DNA of 64,000 bases, taken from positions 1-64,000 of the forward strand of contig NZ_WXYO01000010.1 in assembly GCF_009901585.1 (NCBI RefSeq). Direction: 5' to 3'. Positions 22,191-31,129 of the stretch are shown piece by piece; position 1 is the stretch's first letter; each line of letters starts with the position of its first letter. This DNA comes from Poritiphilus flavus (GTDB lineage: Bacteria > Bacteroidota > Bacteroidia > Flavobacteriales > Flavobacteriaceae). The position numbers and the translations under genes were made by a program. Below the pieces are notes generated by a model that ran no database searches, was not told the DNA's origin, and was given only the letters and a program-made list of their open reading frames with translations.

Positions 22191-22988
22191 TCACCATCCT
22201 CCTGAGGCTCCGCCTCCACCAAAGCCGCCGCCTCCGAAGCCACCTCCGAAACCGCCTCCGCCACCAAAACTTCCTCCGCCGCCGGAAGAACCTCCAAATC
22301 CTCCACGGCCCATATTGCTCAGGATAATTACATCCCAAAGATCTATACCAGACCTTCTTCTACCACCTCTGCCGCCACCTCGCCGGTTGTTTCTGGTGGC
22401 AAGGATGATAAAGATGATAATGAAGATGATAATAGGCAAAATTGCTCTGAACGGGAACTTGTCTTTTTTTGCAAAGCTGCGGTCTTCCTTGAATTCTCCG
22501 GTGAGGACTTTAAAAATTGCCTCAGCACCCTTGTCCAACCCCGCGTAGTAATCCCCTTTTTTAAATTCAGGGATGATCACCGTATCTATGATTCTTTTGG
22601 ACATGGCATCTGTCAAAGAGCCCTCAACTCCGTAACCTGTATTGATCGCGATACGCCGGTCCTGGCTGGCCAGGATAATCAAGATCCCATTATCCTTGCC
22701 TTTCTGGCCTATACCCCACTTTTGGCCCCATTGAGCTCCCAGGTAGTTGATATTCTCGCCCTCAGTAGATGCTATTACAACTACTACGATCTGAGTAGAG
22801 GTGCTGTCCGAATAACGGATAAGCTTTTGTTTTAGTGCGGTTTCCTGGCTTTCCGCTAACAGGTCTACATAGTCATAAACACTGGTCTGAACTGAGGGTC
22901 TTTCCGGGATCTCAAACTGTCCGAAGCTCGTAAACACCGCTCCTAGAAAAAGGAGTACAAAGAGAAGATCAGCCCTTGGATATCTCAT
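22191..22988 (-). CDS. TPM-domain membrane protein with Gly-rich tail (YgcG-like)
   Basis: A 265-residue envelope protein: signal peptide (1-23), a TPM domain (about 30-165; VYDYVDLL, YSDSTSTQIVVVV, INTGYGVEGSLTD), a transmembrane helix (~180-197, IIIFIIIFIILAT), a basic cytoplasmic-side stretch, and a tail of about 37 residues made almost only of Gly, Ser and Phe ending GASGGW. TPM domains have been linked to phosphatase activity and to photosystem II repair in other organisms; the role in Bacteroidota is unknown. It overlaps the preceding TPM gene by 20 bases and is the last gene of the M23-MerR-LemA-TPM-TPM run. The Gly-rich end is a common feature of the family. Confidence 0.9.
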   Translation of the reverse strand: MRYPRADLLFVLLFLGAVFTSFGQFEIPERPSVQTSVYDYVDLLAESQETALKQKLIRYSDSTSTQIVVVVIASTEGENINYLGAQWGQKWGIGQKGKDNGILIILASQDRRIAINTGYGVEGSLTDAMSKRIIDTVIIPEFKKGDYYAGLDKGAEAIFKVLTGEFKEDRSFAKKDKFPFRAILPIIIFIIIFIILATRNNRRGGGRGGRRRSGIDLWDVIILSNMGRGGFGGSSGGGGSFGGGGGFGGGFGGGGFGGGGASGGW

Positions 22989-23412
22989 CGCTCAATTCGT
23001 TGCGGTCTCCGTGTTCCCATGGAAAGTGGGCTTGCAATTCCTTGCCTGCCTGCAGTATTCCCTCTATCAGCCCCTGTTTGAATCTTCCATGCTGAAAATG
23101 ATCCTGAATAAGGTCTTTGGTACTGTTCCAAAAGTTTTCCGGAACTACCCGGTCTATTCCACGGTCTCCGTAAATTGTAAACTTTCTATCCCTTACAGCC
23201 ACGTAGATCAATACCCCGTTCTCATCTTTGGTATTGTCCATTTTTAGGAGGTGGAACAATTGTTTAGCCCTGTCCAGATGTTCCAGGTCGGTATGAGCCT
23301 CAATGTGCACCCGTATCTCTCCGGAGGTATTGCTTTCCGCTTCAAGAATGGCAGATACTACTTCCTGCTCCTCCTGAGCTGTTAAAAATGCTTCTACCTG
23401 TGAGGATGGCAT
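22969..23412 (-). CDS. soluble TPM-domain protein
   Basis: A 147-residue protein consisting of little more than a TPM domain: SGEIRVHIEAH (~31-41), GVLIYVAVRDRKFTIYGDRGID (~62-83 region), and an EGILQAGKEL end. No signal peptide or membrane segment. It starts two bases after the LemA stop and overlaps the next TPM gene by 20 bases, so translational coupling is likely. The LemA-TPM-TPM trio is a recurring arrangement in Bacteroidota; the pair presumably works together at the membrane. Confidence 0.9.
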   Translation of the reverse strand: MPSSQVEAFLTAQEEQEVVSAILEAESNTSGEIRVHIEAHTDLEHLDRAKQLFHLLKMDNTKDENGVLIYVAVRDRKFTIYGDRGIDRVVPENFWNSTKDLIQDHFQHGRFKQGLIEGILQAGKELQAHFPWEHGDRNELSDEISKG

Positions 23413-23414
23413 AT

Positions 23415-24014
23415 CTAGTTAAAATCAAAATTTACATCTGGGGCTTGCTCAGAACCGGGTGCAGCCTGGTATCTGGCCATTTCTTCGAACCCGAACCAAC
23501 CTGCAAGTAGTTTATTCGGAAACTTGGTAGTATGGATGTCGTAAGTGTTCACCCTGTCGTTATAGCGGTCACGTGCTACATTGATCCTGTTCTCAGTGCC
23601 TTCCAGTTGGGATTGCAGCTCGATGAAATTACGGTTCGCCTTGAGGTCCGGATAGCGTTCAACTACGACCATCAACTTGTTTAAAGCACCGGTAAGCCCG
23701 CTCTGGGCCTCCTGAAATGCTGCCATGTTCTCTGGGGTCAGATCGCCGGCATTAATAGTGGTTTTGGTCGCTTCAGCACGCGCCTGAATAACCCCTTCCA
23801 GGGTTTCCTTTTCAAAGTCTGCCGCCCCCTGTACGGTCTTTACAAGGTTCCCTATCAGGTCATTTCGTCGCTGATAAGAACTTTCAACATTAGACCAGGC
23901 GGTTTTGGCGTCTGCTTCGTAGGTAACTGCAGTGTTGTTGAAACCTACGGCCCATTGATAAATAGCAAAGCCTAATACCAATAGGATAATTACTGGAATT
24001 AACCATTTTTTCAT
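23415..24014 (-). CDS. LemA family protein
   Basis: A 199-residue protein with an N-terminal membrane anchor (MKKWLIPVIILLVLGFAIY) and a helical LemA domain: YQRRNDLIGNLVKTVQG (~47-63), a middle coiled stretch, and ERYPDLKANRNFIELQSQLEGTE (~122-144 region). The anchor leaves a long helical domain outside the cytoplasm. LemA proteins are widespread and of uncertain function. The short spacing to the two TPM genes downstream supports one operon. Confidence 0.95.
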   Translation of the reverse strand: MKKWLIPVIILLVLGFAIYQWAVGFNNTAVTYEADAKTAWSNVESSYQRRNDLIGNLVKTVQGAADFEKETLEGVIQARAEATKTTINAGDLTPENMAAFQEAQSGLTGALNKLMVVVERYPDLKANRNFIELQSQLEGTENRINVARDRYNDRVNTYDIHTTKFPNKLLAGWFGFEEMARYQAAPGSEQAPDVNFDFN

Positions 24015-24041
24015 GATAGTGTTCTTTAGGTTAGTGTAGTA

Positions 24042-24371
24042 TTACAATTGATTCTTGATCTTGATAAGCTCAGATTTTACCCGTTCTAATTTCTGAATAA
24101 TCTCAAAATTAGACAAGGTCTTCTGCCGCTCTTCCCGAAGGTGGATCTTGGCGCCTTCCAGGGTGAAACCGCGCTCTTTGACCAGGTGATAGATCAGTTG
24201 TAGATTCTTAATGTCTTTTGGGGTGAATTTTCGGTTTCCCTTGGCATTTTTCTTGGGCTGGATAACATCGAACTCTTTTTCCCAAAAGCGGATGAGCGAA
24301 GTATTGACATCAAAAGCCCTGGCAACTTCGCCAATTCCATAATACCGTTTTTCGGGTAAATCTATATGCAT
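24042..24371 (-). CDS. MerR-family transcriptional regulator
   Basis: A compact 109-residue regulator. The N-terminal winged helix-turn-helix is clear (YYGIGEVARAFDVNTSLIRFWEKEFDVI, key residues at 10-37; RKFTPKDIKNL at ~48-58), followed by a helical tail likely used for dimer formation. There is no effector-binding domain or cysteine cluster, so no metal or drug ligand can be assigned. Its start codon overlaps the stop of the M23 peptidase gene by one base, and LemA follows 27 bases later. This M23-MerR order beside alaS is a frequent flavobacterial arrangement. Confidence 0.93.
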   Translation of the reverse strand: MHIDLPEKRYYGIGEVARAFDVNTSLIRFWEKEFDVIQPKKNAKGNRKFTPKDIKNLQLIYHLVKERGFTLEGAKIHLREERQKTLSNFEIIQKLERVKSELIKIKNQL

Positions 24372-25348
24372 TAATCCAGTGATTGATTCTCCTGATTGGC
24401 GTATTTGAGCATGTTCTCAAATTCTTCGGGGGTCAAACTTCCATAGTAGAAGTTAATCGGATTTATCCGGTCTCCGTCTTTCCACACTTCGTAATGCAGG
24501 TGTGGCGCCTCTGAACGGCCGGTACTTCCTACGAATCCTATCAGGTCTCCGCGTTTTACTTTTTGCCCCCGCTTGACGTTGTATTTACTCAGGTGGGCAT
24601 AAAGTGTCACATAGCCGTAGCCGTGATCTATTCTGATGTGTTTTCCAAAGCCTGAAGACTTATTATCCGCTCTCTTTACCTTGCCATCACCCGTGGCATA
24701 TATCGGGGTTCCCTTGGGAGCGGTAAAGTCCATACCCCTGTGCATTTTTCGCGCCTTGGTAAAGGGATCCGATCGCCAGCCGAAACCGGAGGCCATACGG
24801 GTCAGGTTTTCGTTGTTCAGTGGTTGTATGGCAGGTATAGCTGCCAACAACTTTTCCTTTTCCTCCGCCAGTTTGGTGATCTCATCCAGCGACCTGGACT
24901 GAATGACCATTTGTTTCTGTATGATATCTAACCTCTTGGTGGTGGATATGATCATTTCTGAATTGTTGAAGCCTTCCAGGGACTTGTATCGATTTATCCC
25001 TCCGAATCCAGCGCGCCTTTGCTCCTCAGGAATGGGGTTCGCTTCAAAATACAACCGATAGATATTATTATCCCTGTCTTCAATATTCGCCAACACCTGT
25101 TCTATCTGCTCCATTTTCTTGTTGAGCAGCTCAAACTGCAGTTCGTAATTCTTGGCTTCCCGCTGTAGCGAAAGTTCCCTCGGCGTGTTCAGCAAATTGG
25201 TATTGAGCAATAGGGTCAATCCCAAAAAACCGAATAGGGCGGAACCCAAAAGAAAGAGAAAAATATTTCGGTATCTTCTCGATTTTTTCGGTTCAATCTT
25301 TCTGTACGAAAGGGTGTCCGGATCGTAATAATACTTTACTTTAGACAT
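24371..25348 (-). CDS. M23-family peptidoglycan endopeptidase, membrane anchored
   Basis: A 325-residue protein with a short cytoplasmic N-terminus, one transmembrane helix (~28-48), a coiled coil (~55-190) and a C-terminal LytM/M23 domain. Zinc ligands are visible: HRGMD (HxxxD) near 199-203 and HLHYEVW (HxH) near 279-285. M23 enzymes cut peptide cross-links in peptidoglycan, or act as regulators when inactive; here the ligands are intact. It is the first gene of the minus-strand operon and is divergent from alaS across a ~100-bp AT-rich spacer. Confidence 0.93.
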   Translation of the reverse strand: MSKVKYYYDPDTLSYRKIEPKKSRRYRNIFLFLLGSALFGFLGLTLLLNTNLLNTPRELSLQREAKNYELQFELLNKKMEQIEQVLANIEDRDNNIYRLYFEANPIPEEQRRAGFGGINRYKSLEGFNNSEMIISTTKRLDIIQKQMVIQSRSLDEITKLAEEKEKLLAAIPAIQPLNNENLTRMASGFGWRSDPFTKARKMHRGMDFTAPKGTPIYATGDGKVKRADNKSSGFGKHIRIDHGYGYVTLYAHLSKYNVKRGQKVKRGDLIGFVGSTGRSEAPHLHYEVWKDGDRINPINFYYGSLTPEEFENMLKYANQENQSLD

Positions 25349-25394
25349 GAAGGGATTTTGTCCTATTTTTGTGCTTTCGTTTTATCAGAACAAA

Positions 25395-25402
25395 CAAATA
25401 TA
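25395..25402 (-). promoter_or_regulatory. -7 box TATATTTG for the M23 operon
   Basis: On the minus strand TATATTTG (TAnnTTTG) lies 46 bases before the M23 start codon within the divergent spacer shared with alaS. The same spacer has TATAATTTG and TAAAATTTG on the plus strand (25418-25435), near matches that could serve alaS. Confidence 0.5.
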
Positions 25403-25452
25403 AAAATTGTTTTGTATAATTTGTTAAAATTTGCAAAACCTTGCCTTTTTGT

Positions 25453-28071
25453 ATGACTTCCAAGGAAATTAGAACCCATTTTCTAGACTTTTTCAGGGAT
25501 AAAAACCACAAAATCGTACCCTCAGCTCCTATGGTGATCAAGGACGATCCGACATTGATGTTTACCAATGCCGGTATGAACCAGTTCAAGGAGTTTTTTC
25601 TTGGGAGCAGCAGCTCTAAAAACCCCAGGGTAGCAGATACCCAAAAATGCCTTAGGGTAAGCGGAAAACACAATGATCTGGAAGAGGTTGGTAAAGATAC
25701 CTATCACCATACGATGTTCGAAATGCTTGGGAATTGGAGTTTCGGTGATTACTTTAAAAAAGAAGCCATCCACTGGGCCTGGGAGTTTTTGACTAAAGTC
25801 TGTAAAATTGACCCGAATAACCTCTATGTTTCCGTTTTTGAAGGTAGTGATGATGCGGACCAGCTTGAAATGGATAAGGAGGCATATGAGCTTTGGAAGG
25901 ATATAGTTCCGGAAGACCGTATTATTATGGGTGATAAGAAGGATAACTTCTGGGAAATGGGTGACCAGGGGCCATGCGGACCTTGTTCTGAGATCCATGT
26001 TGACATCCGATCCGCAGCAGAAAAGCAAAAGACCCCGGGGGCAGAACTGGTCAATAAGGACCATCCATTGGTGGTTGAGATATGGAACCTGGTGTTTATT
26101 CAATACAATCGCAGGGCCAATGGGCAGTTGGAGCCCTTACCTGAAAAGCATATAGACACCGGAATGGGCTTTGAAAGGCTCTGTATGGTCTTACAAGGGG
26201 TTCAGTCTAATTACGATACCGATATTTTTACCCCCCTTATTCGAGAGGTGGAGACGATCACCAATTCCGAATACGGTAAATCTGAAAAAACCGACATCGC
26301 CATTCGGGTAATAGCGGATCACATTCGTGCCGTGGCCTTTGCCATTGCAGACGGGCAGTTACCCAGTAATACAGGTGCGGGATACGTCATCAGAAGAATA
26401 CTGAGAAGGGCAATTCGATACGGGTTTACCTTTCTTGGGACCAATGAGCCCTTTATTTTTCTTTTGGTAAAAGTTCTGGCTGATATTATGGGTGAGGCAT
26501 TCCCCGAGCTAAAGGAGCAAAAGACACTTATTGAGAATGTTGTTCGGGAAGAGGAGCATTCATTTCTGAAAACCCTAGAACAAGGCCTGGTTTTGTTGGA
26601 TACTGTGGTAAGTACTACCAAAGGCAAAACTGTAGACGGACAAAAGGCATTTGAATTATACGATACCTATGGCTTCCCGATAGACCTTACTGCCCTGATC
26701 CTGGAAGAGAAAGGCTTTCAATTGGACGAAGAGGGATTCCAGAAGGCGATGCAGGCGCAGAAAGACCGGTCTAAGGCTGCATCAGAAGTTTCCAAGGAAG
26801 ACTGGACCCATCTGGTGGAGGATGCCGAACAGGAATTTGTGGGGTATGACACCCTGGAGGCCGACGTAAAGCTGGTAAAATATCGAAAAATCAAGACCAA
26901 AAAGGACGGAGATCAGTACCAATTGGTTTTCAATCTTACACCATTTTATGCTGAGGGTGGCGGCCAGGTTGGTGACAAGGGATACCTGGAGGTACCTAAT
27001 GGTGATGTGGTTTATATCCTTGACACAAGGAAAGAGAACAACGAGATCATACATTTTGCCAAAAACCTGCCCAAGCATCCGGGGGAGACCTTAAGGGCAG
27101 TGGTAGACAAAAGTCAAAGAATGCGCACGGCCCGCAACCATACCGCCACACATCTGCTGCACCAGGCGCTGAGGGAAGTACTTGGAAACCACGTAGAACA
27201 GAAGGGATCCGCAGTGCATTCCAAGTATCTCAGATTTGACTTTTCGCATTTTGCCAAGCTGACAACGGACGAATTACGGATGGTAGAGAATTTCGTAAAT
27301 GCCCGTATAGATGAACAATTACCCTTGCAGGAAAATCGCGATGTTCCGATGAAGCAGGCCCGGGAAGAAGGTGCTATTGCGCTCTTCGGAGAAAAATATG
27401 GCGATTCTGTAAGAACCATCCGTTTTGGGCAATCCATAGAACTCTGCGGAGGGACCCATGTGTCTAACACCGCGGATATCTGGCATTTTAAGATCACCTC
27501 AGAGGGAGCGATCGCAGCCGGGATACGAAGAATAGAAGCCATTACTTCCGATACGGTAAAGGAGCTCTTCGCCAACAATGACAAGACCCTTGGCGGTATA
27601 AAAATGCTTTTTAAAGGGGCCAAAGACCCTTTGAAGGCAGTAACCGATCTATTGGAGGAAAACAGCAAACTTAAAAAGGAGGTTGAGCAGTTGCAAAAAG
27701 CCAAGGCCAAGGGCCTGAAGTCAAGCCTTGAGCAAGAGCTCGAGAGCATTAAGGGCCTTCAATTTCTGGCGCGTGAAGTAGACCTGGATGCGGCAGGGAT
27801 CAAAGATCTGTCTTTTGAGATGGGAGGAAAGCACGATAACCTTTTCCTGCTTCTGGCTTCAGAACGAAATGGCAAAGCCCTGTTATCCTGCTATATTTCA
27901 AAGAAAGTGGTAGCTGACAAAGGACTGAATGCGGGTGCCATTGTGCGCGAATTGGGGAAGCATATTCAGGGCGGAGGCGGTGGCCAGCCATTTTTTGCAA
28001 CGGCGGGTGGAAAAAATCCTGCAGGCATACCCAAAGCTTTGGAAAGCGCCAGGGACTTTATACCTGAATAA
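25453..28071 (+). CDS. alaS: alanyl-tRNA synthetase
   Basis: Charges tRNA-Ala. I chose the ATG at 25453 ([14 protein letters not shown]); the frame is open four codons upstream from a TTG but those residues are not family-like. The 872-residue protein shows the class II catalytic core ([14 protein letters not shown], ~30-43; [19 protein letters not shown]), the editing domain with HTATHLLH (~561-568) and CGGTHV (~663-668), and a C-terminal C-Ala domain with a GGGGGQP glycine run. The stop overlaps the next start codon (TAATG). Confidence 0.97.
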   Translation: MTSKEIRTHFLDFFRDKNHKIVPSAPMVIKDDPTLMFTNAGMNQFKEFFLGSSSSKNPRVADTQKCLRVSGKHNDLEEVGKDTYHHTMFEMLGNWSFGDYFKKEAIHWAWEFLTKVCKIDPNNLYVSVFEGSDDADQLEMDKEAYELWKDIVPEDRIIMGDKKDNFWEMGDQGPCGPCSEIHVDIRSAAEKQKTPGAELVNKDHPLVVEIWNLVFIQYNRRANGQLEPLPEKHIDTGMGFERLCMVLQGVQSNYDTDIFTPLIREVETITNSEYGKSEKTDIAIRVIADHIRAVAFAIADGQLPSNTGAGYVIRRILRRAIRYGFTFLGTNEPFIFLLVKVLADIMGEAFPELKEQKTLIENVVREEEHSFLKTLEQGLVLLDTVVSTTKGKTVDGQKAFELYDTYGFPIDLTALILEEKGFQLDEEGFQKAMQAQKDRSKAASEVSKEDWTHLVEDAEQEFVGYDTLEADVKLVKYRKIKTKKDGDQYQLVFNLTPFYAEGGGQVGDKGYLEVPNGDVVYILDTRKENNEIIHFAKNLPKHPGETLRAVVDKSQRMRTARNHTATHLLHQALREVLGNHVEQKGSAVHSKYLRFDFSHFAKLTTDELRMVENFVNARIDEQLPLQENRDVPMKQAREEGAIALFGEKYGDSVRTIRFGQSIELCGGTHVSNTADIWHFKITSEGAIAAGIRRIEAITSDTVKELFANNDKTLGGIKMLFKGAKDPLKAVTDLLEENSKLKKEVEQLQKAKAKGLKSSLEQELESIKGLQFLAREVDLDAAGIKDLSFEMGGKHDNLFLLLASERNGKALLSCYISKKVVADKGLNAGAIVRELGKHIQGGGGGQPFFATAGGKNPAGIPKALESARDFIPE

Positions 28072-28727
28072 TGAGAAGATTTAATCTTGCAAAGCTCAAC
28101 TGGAAGTACGTAATTGGGGAGGTACTCCTAATTTTTATAGGGATCAACCTGGCCATCTGGTTCAATAACTGGAATACGTCCAGGACGAGAAATGCGGATA
28201 AAGAGATCGCACTTCAGAAAATCGAGGAAGAAGTAAGCAACAACCTGGAAGAATTGGTGAATGCCAGGGAGGCGAACTACAGCGTAAAAGAAGCGATTGA
28301 TGCCTATAGGAAAATGCAGGTTAGCGGTCTCGGAACGGTTGCTACATCTGAAGAAATCACCCAATTCCAAAAGGATTACCCGCGATTTTTCAGAGTGCAG
28401 GACTCCGTATTACACCAGGGGAAGAAATATATTTACGACGGAGATACCTTTATTAACCTGGAGCTTATGGAACTTACCGAAATCGCCTGGGAAACTTCTA
28501 AGACAACAGGCATTACCGGAGCATTCGGATATGAATGCCTTTACCTTCTGGAAGGAATGTACAATGTGCAGAAACTGGTACAAAACGAGGTGACCAAGGC
28601 CGCCAATGCCCTTCAGGAAGGAGATATAAAGCGACTGCTACGGGTTCTGGAGTTCATGGAGCAACTGGATGCGCAACTCGAAAGAGACTATAATTCCGTA
28701 CTCGAGAATATTCGCAACTGCGACTAA
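28071..28727 (+). CDS. DUF6090 family membrane-anchored protein
   Basis: A 218-residue protein with a basic N-terminus and one transmembrane helix at ~12-31 (YVIGEVLLIFIGINLAIWFNNW), followed by a helical domain. This N-terminal pattern (GEVLLIFIGI.LA...NNWN) is that of DUF6090, a family confined largely to Bacteroidota with no known function. It begins one base inside the alaS stop codon, so it is likely translated by coupling to alaS. Its role is not indicated by context. Confidence 0.85.
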   Translation: MRRFNLAKLNWKYVIGEVLLIFIGINLAIWFNNWNTSRTRNADKEIALQKIEEEVSNNLEELVNAREANYSVKEAIDAYRKMQVSGLGTVATSEEITQFQKDYPRFFRVQDSVLHQGKKYIYDGDTFINLELMELTEIAWETSKTTGITGAFGYECLYLLEGMYNVQKLVQNEVTKAANALQEGDIKRLLRVLEFMEQLDAQLERDYNSVLENIRNCD

Positions 28728-28743
28728 GTTTACAGGCATAGGG

Positions 28744-29703
28744 ATGGAACTGCAAACCCATTTAAAATTATCCAGGGCAGATCAGCAGATCACTTACGAC
28801 AGCCATTTGCTGATGCTTGGATCCTGCTTTGCTGAACACATGGCAGACAAACTCTCCTATTACCAGTTTCGTACATTATCGAACCCGTTTGGAATACTAT
28901 TTCATCCGCTGGCCATTGAAAACCTTTTGGGCAGGGCAGTGGAACAGCAGAATTTCTCTAAAGGGGATATTTTCTTCGCCAACGAGCGGTGGAAGTCTTT
29001 TGAAGCGCATTCCGACCTAAGTTCTTCCGATGCTGAAGGTCTGTTGAAAACGTTAAATCAGGCAGTTGATCAAACGCGTGAGCAGTTGCGAAACGCCAGC
29101 CATGTTATTATCACTTTAGGCACTTCCTGGATCTATGAGCTTAAAAAAACTCGGGATGCCGTAGCGAACTGCCACAAGGTTCCTCAAAAAGAGTTTGATA
29201 AACGGCTATTGGCTGTTGATGAAGTGCTTGAATCTCTTCACAACATGCTTAGGATGATACGGCAATTGAACAATAAGGCTGAGGTAGTTTTTACCGTATC
29301 CCCGGTTAGGCATTTGAAAGACGGCTTTATAGAAAATCAACGGAGTAAATCGCATTTGCTGACGGCCGTACATCAGTTGCTTGATGACCCAAGCCAGAAA
29401 AGGGTCTCGTATTTTCCCGCTTTTGAGATCATGATGGACGAATTAAGAGACTACCGCTTTTACAAAGCGGATATGGTGCACCCAAATGAATTGGCTGTAA
29501 ACTACATCTGGGAAAAGTTCGTGGAATGCTGGATTGCCGATTCTGCCCAGCCGGTTATGGACAAGGTTGCAGCCGTGCAAAAGGGTCTTGATCACAAGCC
29601 TTTTAATACCAATTCGAAGGCTTACAAAGACTTCAGGAAATCGATCGAGGCAAAAATTTCGTATTTAAAGCAGGATTATCCTTTTATGCAATTTGATCAG
29701 TAA
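28744..29703 (+). CDS. GSCFA-domain protein
   Basis: I take the ATG at 28744 (MELQTHLKL); upstream codons in the frame overlap the previous gene and do not look like the family. The 319 residues show the namesake GSCFA motif (LMLGSCFAEHMADKL, ~24-38), ITLGTSWIY (~121-129), VSPVRHLKDGF (~196-206) and DMVHPNELAVNYIWE (~245-259). GSCFA resembles SGNH/GDSL hydrolases, with the GS and DxxHP elements in catalytic positions, but substrate is unknown. It lies 16 bases after DUF6090 and is often found near alaS in this group. Confidence 0.92.
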   Translation: MELQTHLKLSRADQQITYDSHLLMLGSCFAEHMADKLSYYQFRTLSNPFGILFHPLAIENLLGRAVEQQNFSKGDIFFANERWKSFEAHSDLSSSDAEGLLKTLNQAVDQTREQLRNASHVIITLGTSWIYELKKTRDAVANCHKVPQKEFDKRLLAVDEVLESLHNMLRMIRQLNNKAEVVFTVSPVRHLKDGFIENQRSKSHLLTAVHQLLDDPSQKRVSYFPAFEIMMDELRDYRFYKADMVHPNELAVNYIWEKFVECWIADSAQPVMDKVAAVQKGLDHKPFNTNSKAYKDFRKSIEAKISYLKQDYPFMQFDQ

Positions 29704-29770
29704 AGATTTCCGGCTTTACAAGCAATCCCCGGTTTTATCGTTTTAGATCTGAATGCTTTTAAACTGTTTT

Positions 29771-30385
29771 ATGAAAAAGGTACTCATTGGTATTGTGATC
29801 ACCCTTGCTGCGGTCTTTGTAGTCCGCTCCTGTTCCAAAGACATGGAGGAGCGAGCCATTCTAAGGGAGAACAGCATGCTTATCCAGCAAGAGATCAGTA
29901 AGGTATCCAAACTGGTAGTTACAGAAGGACATTTCGCTGAAGTCTATAACTACAGGGATTCCCGGGAACTCTTCGGATCCCTCCTCAAGGCAGATAAAAA
30001 GGCCTTGGTGGTTGTGAACGCGGAGGCTACCATCTCTTTTGACCTGGCTAAGATTGAATTTGAGGTGGATGAGGCCAACAAAACCCTTCACATCCTGAAG
30101 CTACCGGAACCGGAGATCAAAGTGCATCCGGATTTTGAATATTACGATGTTAGTGCGGATTATTTTAACCCCTTCGATGCTGAAGACTACAACGCCATCA
30201 AGAACACTGTAAACGCCTCACTTTTGAAAAAGGTGAAGGCCTCTTCCATGTTGTCTAACGCCCAAAACCGCTTTCTCAGTGAATTGTCAAGGTTCTATGT
30301 GTTGACCAATACCATGGGCTGGACCTTGAGCTATCAGGGTAAGGTTGTGGACCGAAACGTTCCGGAATTCTTTCTGATGGACTAG
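29771..30385 (+). CDS. DUF4230 family protein
   Basis: Start chosen at the ATG 29771 (MKKVLIGIVITL); an in-frame ATG at 29753 adds six residues. The 204-residue protein has an N-terminal membrane anchor or uncleaved signal (1-20), then the DUF4230 domain (SKLVVTEGHFAEVYNYRDS, ~44-62; KALVVVNAEATISFDL, ~73-88; a C-terminal helical part). The family is typically membrane anchored with an exported domain. Function unknown. It follows GSCFA by 67 bases. Confidence 0.88.
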   Translation: MKKVLIGIVITLAAVFVVRSCSKDMEERAILRENSMLIQQEISKVSKLVVTEGHFAEVYNYRDSRELFGSLLKADKKALVVVNAEATISFDLAKIEFEVDEANKTLHILKLPEPEIKVHPDFEYYDVSADYFNPFDAEDYNAIKNTVNASLLKKVKASSMLSNAQNRFLSELSRFYVLTNTMGWTLSYQGKVVDRNVPEFFLMD

Positions 30386-30451
30386 TACCAGCTTTTTCCG
30401 AAATCATCCCTGCAATTCAGAAATAGTCCTTATATTCTGAAAAACAGCATT

Positions 30452-31090
30452 ATGGAACAAAGCAATGTAAGGGGAAGAAGAAATTTTATCAAGGTATCGG
30501 GGACTTTAGGTGCCGGGCTTTTACTACCCGCCATGGGTTTTGCAGGGGAAAATTCGCTTGAATTATCCGATAATATTCATGAATTCGGAAAACGGGAAGG
30601 CTATTCGGATCAGATCAGTATTCTGGTTTCAATGATGGACTGGATGAGGGCTACCGTGCTTCGTTCGGTAAATAGCCTTTCTCAGAAGGATCTGGATTTT
30701 CTTCTCGATGAGGAATCCAATTCCATTGGAGCTATGTTACTGCACCTTGCGGCTACTGAGCGCTATTATCAGATCCATACATTTGACGAACGCGATTGGG
30801 GTGATTTTGATAAAAAGGACATAGAGCGATGGGATATGGCCATGAACCTGGGAGCGCAAGCGCGCAAAAAGATAAAGGGGCATCCTTTAAGCTATTATCA
30901 GGACCAACTGGCAGAGGTCCGCGAAGCCAGTCTTGTAAAACTAAGATCTCTTGATGATAGCTGGTTAATGAAGTCTACCAAATTCTTTGCAGGAAAGCCA
31001 ACGAATAATTACTGTAAGTGGTTCCATGTTGTAGAGCACGAATCCAATCACAACGGCCAGATCAAATACATCAAAAGCAGGATTAGCTAA
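30452..31090 (+). CDS. exported DinB-like protein with Tat signal
   Basis: The N-terminus has a twin-arginine export signal (RGRRNFIKVSG, residues 7-17, then a hydrophobic stretch to about 30). The mature part resembles DinB/YfiT helical-bundle proteins: SIGAMLLHLAATERYYQ (~92-108) and HVVEHESNHNGQIKYIKSR (~192-210) place histidines in the usual metal-site positions. DinB-fold proteins are often metal- or thiol-dependent transferases. Tat export of such a protein fits folding with a metal before secretion, which is inference. It converges with the hydroxylase gene. Confidence 0.85.
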   Translation: MEQSNVRGRRNFIKVSGTLGAGLLLPAMGFAGENSLELSDNIHEFGKREGYSDQISILVSMMDWMRATVLRSVNSLSQKDLDFLLDEESNSIGAMLLHLAATERYYQIHTFDERDWGDFDKKDIERWDMAMNLGAQARKKIKGHPLSYYQDQLAEVREASLVKLRSLDDSWLMKSTKFFAGKPTNNYCKWFHVVEHESNHNGQIKYIKSRIS

Positions 31091-31129
31091 GTCTTAGCTT
31101 TATTTAAAAAGGTACCGGTACGGGAGAAT

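Noticed and set aside
22191-22327. Arg-rich plus-strand frame opposite the TPM Gly-rich tail
   Set aside because: It is the complement of GGN-rich codons of the TPM protein tail and has no independent support.
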